Part shown: in pieces, positions 15,004 through 19,959 of the stretch
How the letters are laid out: every line of letters begins with the position of its first letter
Position numbering within the stretch: position 1 is the first letter of the stretch
DNA from: Chloroflexota bacterium
GTDB taxonomy: Bacteria > Chloroflexota > Limnocylindria > Limnocylindrales > CSP1-4
DNA length: 19,959 bases
Direction: 5' to 3'
NCBI GenBank assembly: GCA_025935655.1
Contig: JAICUV010000028.1
Span: 1 to 19,959 of the forward strand
Notes under the pieces: generated by a model
What the model was told of the DNA's origin: nothing
What the model saw: only the letters and a program-made list of their open reading frames with translations
The model's database searches: none
Translations under genes and position numbers: made by a program

Positions 15004-15032
15004 TTGACGCGCAGCGCAGGGGTTCGTACGAT
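15004..15032 (+). promoter_or_regulatory. Sigma70-type promoter of the pot operon
   Basis: TTGACG at 15004-15009 and TACGAT at 15027-15032 are separated by exactly 17 bases. Each matches the consensus well for so GC-rich a region. A start site near 15039 gives a leader of about 47 bases before TTG 15086. CCGCGG-A-CCGCGG at 15033-15045 is an inverted repeat lying directly on the expected start site and could be an operator. CGGGGC at 15043-15048 and GCCCCG at 15057-15062 could form a leader hairpin. Confidence 0.65.
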
Positions 15033-15085
15033 CCGCGGACCGCGGGGCCGGGCGACGCCCCGCCGCTGGAGTCGAGGATGCCCGC

Positions 15086-16339
15086 TTGACCACGTCGGCG
15101 ACGCCGGACAGTGCCCCCGGGGCGCACCACGACCACGAGCACGGCACCGATCACGACATCGCCGGGCCGGCCATCACGCCCGAGGGGCTCCGGGAGCACG
15201 CCGAAACGCACGCCGCCGGGTCGGACGCGCCGGACGTCCACATCAGCGGCGTCACGAAGCGGTTCGGCGACGTCGTCGCGGTCGACCACATGGACCTCGA
15301 GGTCGCGCGCGGGTCGTTCTACTCGTTCCTCGGGCCGTCCGGCTGTGGCAAGACGACGACGCTCCGGATGATCGCCGGCTTCGAGCAGCCGACGGCGGGC
15401 GAGATCTACCTCGCGGGCGAGGCGGTCGCCGGCGTCCCGCCCTACCGCCGCCACGTGAACACCGTGTTCCAGCACTACGCGCTGTTCCCGCACATGAACG
15501 TGGCGCAGAACGTGGGCTACGGCCTCCGCCAGAAGGGCATCAGCAAGCACGACGAGGGCCATCGCGTCGGCGAGGCCCTCGAGCTCGTGCGGCTGGGCGG
15601 CTATGCGAACCGGCGGACCTGGGAGCTGTCCGGCGGCCAGCAGCAGCGCGTCGCGCTCGCGCGGGCGCTCGTCAACCATCCGACCGTGCTCCTCCTCGAC
15701 GAGCCGCTTGGGGCCCTCGACCTGAAGCTCCGCAAGGAGATGCAGCTCGAGCTCAAGCAGCTCCAGCGGGAGGTCGGGATCACGTTCGTGTACGTGACCC
15801 ACGACCAGGAGGAAGCCCTGACCATGAGCGACGTCATCGTCGTCATGCAGCACGGCCGGATCCAGCAGCAGGGCCTGCCGACCGAGCTCTACGAGCGCCC
15901 GGTCAACCGCTTCGTTGCCAACTTCATCGGCGTCTCGAACCCGATCAACGGCCGGCTCCTGGAGCACGACCCGGCGACCGGACGAGGCGTCGTGGAGTCG
16001 GATACGGGACTCCGCCTGACAGGGGTGGTGACGGATCCCGACGCCCGGCCCGTCGCCGGCACGCAGGTCGAGGTCGCCGTGCGGCCGGAACGCCTGCGGG
16101 TCGAGCCGGCGGGGAGCGCCGACCCGGAGGGGGCCGGCTGGACGCGCATCGAGGGACGGATCCACCAGGGCACGTACCTCGGCGACCAGACCGAGTTCCG
16201 GATCTCCACCGATGTCGCCGGCGAGGTCGTCGCGCGACGCCAGAACGCCACCGGTGCGGCCGCGGTCTCCGGCCTCGGACCCGGCGACCCGGTCGTCATC
16301 CGCTGGGAGGACTCCGCGAACCTGATTCTCGTCGCCTGA
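15086..16339 (+). CDS. potA: Spermidine/putrescine-type ABC transporter ATP-binding protein
   Basis: The protein has 417 residues. TTG 15086 is the start: GAGGA lies seven bases upstream, a nearby ATG is closed by a stop at once, and no other start codon occurs before the ATPase core. Residues 1-50 are an extra segment rich in His (AHHDHEHGTDHD, five His in ten residues). The ATPase shows Walker A GPSGCGKTT at 83-91, Q-loop VFQHYALFPH at 127-136, signature LSGGQQQR at 181-188, Walker B VLLLDEPLGALD at 201-212 and switch His in VTHDQEEAL. A TOBE domain from about 300 to the end is usual for PotA/CUT1 ATPases. It powers uptake through the PotB and PotC homologues encoded downstream. The solute could be spermidine, putrescine or a related amine. 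Confidence 0.93.
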   Translation: MTTSATPDSAPGAHHDHEHGTDHDIAGPAITPEGLREHAETHAAGSDAPDVHISGVTKRFGDVVAVDHMDLEVARGSFYSFLGPSGCGKTTTLRMIAGFEQPTAGEIYLAGEAVAGVPPYRRHVNTVFQHYALFPHMNVAQNVGYGLRQKGISKHDEGHRVGEALELVRLGGYANRRTWELSGGQQQRVALARALVNHPTVLLLDEPLGALDLKLRKEMQLELKQLQREVGITFVYVTHDQEEALTMSDVIVVMQHGRIQQQGLPTELYERPVNRFVANFIGVSNPINGRLLEHDPATGRGVVESDTGLRLTGVVTDPDARPVAGTQVEVAVRPERLRVEPAGSADPEGAGWTRIEGRIHQGTYLGDQTEFRISTDVAGEVVARRQNATGAAAVSGLGPGDPVVIRWEDSANLILVA

Positions 16340-16397
16340 CGCATCGCCCCCCGGCGCCCCGATGCGGACGCGCCCCACAGGTCCTGGAGGAGGAGAC

Positions 16398-17612
16398 ATG
16401 GCAGAGAGCCTGGACGAGATCCTGCGGCGCGCAGTGATCAACAAGGTCCCCCGGCGCAGCTTCCTGGCGGCGGCCGGCCTGCTCGGTGGGAGCGCGGCCC
16501 TGGCGGCGTGCTCCGGCGGCACGAGCACGGCGACGTCGGCAGCCTCGGCAGGGGCGTCGGCGGCGCCGTCCGCGGCACCCAGCGGCGGCGGCGAGACCAC
16601 GTCGTTCCCGCCCGCGGGCGACGTCGAGAAGCAGCTCTACATGTACAACTGGTCCGACTACGTCAGCCCCAAGAACATGGACGCGTTCAAGGCCAAGTTC
16701 GGGGTCGAGAAGTTCCAGTACGACACGTTCGCCAACAACGAGGAGCTCCTCGCCAAGCTCCAGGCGGGCGCCACCGGCTACGACTTCACCTGCCCGACGG
16801 CCGAGTACGTGCCGGCCCTCGTGGAGGGCGACTACATCCAGAAGCTGGACTGGTCGCGGATCCCCAACGCCGCGACGATGGACCCGGCGTTCCTCAACCG
16901 CCCGTGGGACCCGAACAACGAGTGGCTGATGCCCAAGGATTTCGGCACCACCGGCATCCTCTACCGGAGCAAGGTCGTCAAGGAGCCGGTCACCACCTGG
17001 CAGGAGTTCAACGACCTCATCGTCGGGAAGTACTCCGGCAAGACGGTCTTCGTGGACTCCATGGGCGACGTGTTCGTCATGCCGCTCAAGATGCTCGGCA
17101 AGTCCATCAACTCCGTCGAGAAGGCGGACCTGGACGCCGCCCGCGACATCCTGCTCAAGCTCGCCCCGCACATCCTGGCCCTCGACTCCGACACCTACCA
17201 GGTCAAGCTCGCGAGCGAAGAGGCCGTGCTGTGCCTCGGCTGGACGGGCCCGATGGTCGCGATGCGCGCGGATCCCAACACGGCCGACATCATGTACAGC
17301 GTCCCGACCGACGGCACGCTGTTCTGGCTGGACACCTGGGTGATGCTCAAGGACGCGCCCAACCCGAACGCGACCTACGCCTGGTTCAACTTCATCGAGG
17401 ATCCCGAGAACCAGGCCGAGGAGACGAACTTCAACGGCTACGGCACGCCCAACGACGCCGCGAAGAAGTTCATCGACCCGGCCATCCTCAACGACCCGGT
17501 GTTCTTCCCGCCCGAAGCGGCGATGAAGAACCTGGAGGGGGCGGTCGACACCTCGAGCAACCAGCAGCGCATCGATATCTGGCAGGAGTTCAAGTCGGCG
17601 ATCGGCGGCTGA
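16398..17612 (+). CDS. potD: Polyamine-type ABC transporter substrate-binding lipoprotein (Tat signal)
   Basis: The protein has 404 residues from ATG 16398, behind a run of GGAGGAGGAG. Residues 18-38 combine a twin-arginine motif (PRRSFLAAAG) with a lipobox ending ALAAC at Cys38, so it is probably exported folded and then lipid-anchored. A Ser/Ala/Gly-rich tether runs to about residue 75. The binding domain starts LYMYNWSDYVSPKNMDAF and continues FANNEELLAKLQAGATGYDF and DPAFLNRPWDPNNEW. These phrases closely parallel E. coli PotD (YNWTEYV, SNETMYAKL, DPDMLNKPFDPNN). TLFWLDTWVMLKDAPN near the C-terminal lobe is also family-typical. It delivers the solute to the permease pair encoded next. The exact polyamine or amine ligand cannot be decided by eye. 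Confidence 0.93.
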   Translation: MAESLDEILRRAVINKVPRRSFLAAAGLLGGSAALAACSGGTSTATSAASAGASAAPSAAPSGGGETTSFPPAGDVEKQLYMYNWSDYVSPKNMDAFKAKFGVEKFQYDTFANNEELLAKLQAGATGYDFTCPTAEYVPALVEGDYIQKLDWSRIPNAATMDPAFLNRPWDPNNEWLMPKDFGTTGILYRSKVVKEPVTTWQEFNDLIVGKYSGKTVFVDSMGDVFVMPLKMLGKSINSVEKADLDAARDILLKLAPHILALDSDTYQVKLASEEAVLCLGWTGPMVAMRADPNTADIMYSVPTDGTLFWLDTWVMLKDAPNPNATYAWFNFIEDPENQAEETNFNGYGTPNDAAKKFIDPAILNDPVFFPPEAAMKNLEGAVDTSSNQQRIDIWQEFKSAIGG

Positions 17613-17650
17613 CGCCCGACCATCGATCACCCGCAGAGCGGCGTCACCCG

Positions 17651-18556
17651 ATGACGGCAGTCCAGACACCCGGCGAGGCAACGGGCGCGGAGCGGCGCAG
17701 CAGGTCCGCGCTCCTCACCACCGCGCTGATCTTCCCCGCGGGGCTGTGGTACGTGCTGCTCCTGGTGGCGCCGCTCGTCATCGTCACGGTCTTCAGCTTC
17801 GGCAACCGGGCGCGCAACGGCGGCTGGGAGCCGGCGTTCACACTGGACAACTACACCCGGCTGCTCGGCGAGCCGCAGCGCATGGAGCCGTTCTTCACCT
17901 CGCTGTGGATGGCGGTCGCGGGCACGATCGGGTGCCTCCTGGTCGGCCTCCCGCTCGCGTACTTCATCGCGACCCGCGCCAGCCGCCACAAGGGGCTGTT
18001 CATCCTGCTGCTCGTCATCCCGTTCTGGACGAGCTTCCTCATCCGGACGTATTCCTGGCTCATCGTGCTGGGCAAGGAGAACCTCGGCGGGTTCATCGGC
18101 AGCATCATCGGCGACCCGGAGTTCCGCATCCTCGGCACGCCGTTCGCCGTGCTCATCGGCCTCGTGTACGGCTACCTGCCGCTCATGGTGTTCCCGCTCT
18201 ACGTCACGCTGGAGCGCATGGACCGCACGCTCGTGGAGGCGTCCAAGGACCTCGGCGCCGGCCGCTGGGCGACGTTCCGCCAGATCACCCTGCCGATCGC
18301 GCTCCCGGGCCTCATCACGGGCTCGATCCTCGTGTTCATCCCGATGATGGGCGAGTACGTCATCCCCCAGATCCTCGGGTACGGGCGGACGTTCCTCGTC
18401 GGCAACGCGCTGGTGGACGCGTTCATCCAGACGCGCAACTGGCCGTTCGGGTCCGCCATGGCCGTCCTGCTGATCCTCGTGATGCTGATCACGATCACGG
18501 CCTACATCTGGTTCGTGAACCGCGGCCGGCAGGGCCGCGACGTGAGCGTCCTGTGA
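17651..18556 (+). CDS. potB: Polyamine-type ABC transporter permease, subunit 1
   Basis: The protein has 301 residues from ATG 17651. About six membrane helices are present, beginning ALLTTALIFPAGLWYVLLLV. The cytoplasmic EAA loop LVEASKDLGAGRWATFRQIT near 196-215, followed by LPIALPGLITG, is the docking site for the ATPase and matches PotB. The segment RTYSWLIVLGKENLGGFI is also characteristic of this family. The frame is open far upstream, but that part overlaps potD out of frame. The Shine-Dalgarno is weak (GAGCGG). It lies 38 bases after potD. Confidence 0.92.
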   Translation: MTAVQTPGEATGAERRSRSALLTTALIFPAGLWYVLLLVAPLVIVTVFSFGNRARNGGWEPAFTLDNYTRLLGEPQRMEPFFTSLWMAVAGTIGCLLVGLPLAYFIATRASRHKGLFILLLVIPFWTSFLIRTYSWLIVLGKENLGGFIGSIIGDPEFRILGTPFAVLIGLVYGYLPLMVFPLYVTLERMDRTLVEASKDLGAGRWATFRQITLPIALPGLITGSILVFIPMMGEYVIPQILGYGRTFLVGNALVDAFIQTRNWPFGSAMAVLLILVMLITITAYIWFVNRGRQGRDVSVL

Positions 18557-18574
18557 TGCCTGCGTGAACGCCCG

Positions 18575-19513
18575 ATGACCGCGCCCGCCGTCCCGGCCAC
18601 CACGCCGGCGGCCGCCCAGCGCCGCGCCAAGGCGGGCATCGACCGCTGGGCCGGGCTCGTCGAGCTCTGGCTGCGCGCCCACACGGCCCTGGTCTACGCG
18701 TTCCTGTACCTGCCGATCTTCATCGTCGTCCTGTTCAGCTTCAACGCCAACCGCCTCGCGACCATCTGGACCGGCTTCACCTTCAGCTGGTACCAGGTCG
18801 CCCTGAACGACGAGGTCGTCCAGGCGGCGCTGCTCAACAGCTTCTCGGTGGCGCTGCCCAACGCCCTGCTGGCCACGGCCTTCGGGACGATGGCGGCGCT
18901 CGGGCTGCAGCGCGTGGGCCGGCGACTGCGGATCGGGTTCGACGCGCTGACCTACGTCTCGATCATCGTCCCGGAGATCGTCATCGCGCTCTCGACGCTC
19001 GTCCTGTTCGCGTCGACCTTCTCGTTCCTCAACGACACGTTCGGGACGAAGTTCCAGCTGGGCATCCCCACGATCATCGCCGCCCACATGCTGTTCAACA
19101 TCAGCATCGTGCTGCTGCTGGTCCGGGCGCGCCTGTCGGGCATGGACCGGACGATGGTCGAGGCCTCGTACGACCTCTACGCGACCCCATGGCGCACCTT
19201 CCGCCAGATCACGTTTCCGCAGCTCCTGCCGGCCATCGTGGCGGGCTTCCTGCTCGCGTTCACGTTCTCGTTCGACGACTACGTCATCACGTCATTCGTT
19301 TCGGGCCCCGGGTCGTCCACCCTGCCGATCTTCATCTTCGGCCAGGTGAAGCGGGGCGTGACCCCGGAGACCAACGCGGTCGCGACGATGATGCTGGTGT
19401 TCACCCTGGCGATGCTCGCGCTGGGCCAGCTGATCCTCACCCGCAACGCCCGGCGCTCGGGCGGCGGCCAGGCGGGCGGCATGGCGGGCATGATCGCGGA
19501 GCAGAGCGGCTGA
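18575..19513 (+). CDS. potC: Polyamine-type ABC transporter permease, subunit 2
   Basis: The protein has 312 residues from ATG 18575, 18 bases after potB. A 35-residue Ala-rich cytoplasmic start precedes six helices (ALVYAFLYLPIFIVVLFSFN first). The EAA loop is MVEASYDLYATPWRTFRQIT near 193-212, followed by FPQLLPAIVAGFLLAFTFSFDDYVI. This closely resembles PotC, whose family shares the SFDD(Y/F)VI phrase. The C-terminus is a Gly-rich tail (RRSGGGQAGGMAGM). Only a poor Shine-Dalgarno is visible, so translation probably depends on potB. It is the last gene of the operon. Confidence 0.92.
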   Translation: MTAPAVPATTPAAAQRRAKAGIDRWAGLVELWLRAHTALVYAFLYLPIFIVVLFSFNANRLATIWTGFTFSWYQVALNDEVVQAALLNSFSVALPNALLATAFGTMAALGLQRVGRRLRIGFDALTYVSIIVPEIVIALSTLVLFASTFSFLNDTFGTKFQLGIPTIIAAHMLFNISIVLLLVRARLSGMDRTMVEASYDLYATPWRTFRQITFPQLLPAIVAGFLLAFTFSFDDYVITSFVSGPGSSTLPIFIFGQVKRGVTPETNAVATMMLVFTLAMLALGQLILTRNARRSGGGQAGGMAGMIAEQSG

Positions 19514-19585
19514 GCGTCGCCTCCCGAGCGCGTCCCGGCGTCGCCTCGCGAGCGCGTCCCGCCGTCGCCTCCCGGACGCGTCCCG
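19514..19585. repeat. Three imperfect 24-bp tandem repeats after potC
   Basis: Units at 19514-19537, 19538-19561 and 19562-19585 share the core GCGTCGCCTC and end GCGTCCCG, differing from each other at one to four positions. A fourth, decayed unit may start at 19586. They begin directly after the potC stop. In one forward frame they would read VASRARPG repeatedly, but no gene start or ribosome site supports this. They are probably a noncoding slippage array. Confidence 0.8.
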
Positions 19586-19681
19586 GCGTGCGCGCCCCGG
19601 CGAGCGCGGAGGGTCCCCTGTTGACCCTGCCGCCACCAATCCGGGCTGGCAGGCCGCGCCACGAGGCGCCAGCCAGCCAGT

Positions 19682-19768
19682 GTTGACTCCGAGTCGGCAT
19701 TCCGGCGCTGCACGACGCCCCGGGACCGGATAAGCCGCAGTGCAGCCCGACTTGGTTGACTCCGTGTC
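19682..19768. repeat. Nested repeats upstream of the XRE regulator
   Basis: GTTGACTCCG(A/T)GTC occurs at 19682-19695 and 19755-19768 with one difference. Between the copies lies an inverted repeat GCTGCAC (19707-19713) / GTGCAGC (19740-19746). Within the first copy GACTC-C-GAGTC is a perfect palindrome. A related TGTTGACCCTG lies at 19619-19629. The set precedes the regulator gene at 19803 and could be its operator or promoter region, since TTGACT resembles a -35 box. No matching -10 was found. Confidence 0.5.
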
Positions 19769-19802
19769 ATGTCGCCCCGCCCACGCCATGCAGGAGGACC
19801 TC

Positions 19803-19959
19803 GTGGGCCCGACCACGCTCGAGCAGCCGATCGCAGACCGCCAGCGAAACCACAGGCGCGCCATCGGCGATGAGCTGCGCCGCGTCCGCCTCGACAGCGG
19901 GCTGAGCATTCGGGCGGTCAGCCGTGCAGCAGGGATCGATGCGGCGCACCTGTCGCGCG
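19803..19959 (+). CDS. XRE-type helix-turn-helix regulator, N-terminal fragment
   Basis: The gene is cut by the right edge; 52 codons are visible. GTG 19803 is chosen because AGGAGG lies five bases upstream; an in-frame ATG at 19788 would place that site inside the gene. After a charged 20-residue start, residues 21-52 read IGDELRRVRLDSGLSIRAVS then RAAGIDAAHLSR. This is the usual first two to three helices of the Cro/C1 (XRE) DNA-binding domain, with GLSIRAVSRAAGI as the helix-turn-helix core. The rest, including any sensor domain, is outside. The paired repeats upstream may be its own operator. Confidence 0.82.
   Translation, partial: MGPTTLEQPIADRQRNHRRAIGDELRRVRLDSGLSIRAVSRAAGIDAAHLSR

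Overview
This is a very GC-rich window with tightly packed genes, many GTG starts and one TTG start. It carries five exported proteins with lipobox or Tat-type signals and a cobalamin riboswitch of the form common in high-GC bacteria. This suggests a bacterial chromosome from Chloroflexota (Limnocylindria-like) or, less likely, Actinomycetota. There is no rRNA or marker gene, so the assignment is inference. I see no tRNA, rRNA, CRISPR array, insertion sequence or phage gene.

Layout from left to right. The left edge holds the first 49 codons of a minus-strand gene resembling hydroxylysine-kinase-type phosphotransferases. A gene-free stretch of about 660 bases follows. Then come a GcvT-like folate-dependent aminomethyltransferase/demethylase and an M20 metallopeptidase, both on the plus strand. 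A large minus-strand block runs from 8975 down to 3498: cobalamin riboswitch with terminator, btuF-btuC-btuD, a class I/II aminotransferase, a YciI-like protein and, after a longer gap, a head-GIN-domain lipoprotein. Divergent from the riboswitch is a three-gene plus-strand cassette of secreted proteins. It encodes a propeller-like protein, a matrixin-like protein whose zinc motif begins with Asp instead of His, and a lipoprotein. It ends at a perfect 10-bp hairpin shared with a convergent small SWIM zinc-finger gene. The minus-strand pair manC-manB supplies GDP-mannose. Divergent from it, a good sigma70-type promoter drives potA-potD-potB-potC, a polyamine-type ABC importer. The right edge holds a short tandem repeat, a repeat-rich upstream region and the start of an XRE-type regulator.

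How the genes work together. Two complete ABC importers are present. One is for corrinoids, controlled by an attenuating riboswitch. The other is of the spermidine/putrescine family. The GcvT-like enzyme, M20 peptidase and kinase-like fragment could belong to catabolism of small nitrogen compounds, but nothing in the window proves this. The phosphohexomutase and guanylyltransferase overlap by 4 bp and form a standard two-step route from mannose-6-phosphate to GDP-mannose. The least explained unit is the secreted three-gene cassette at 9077-11765.
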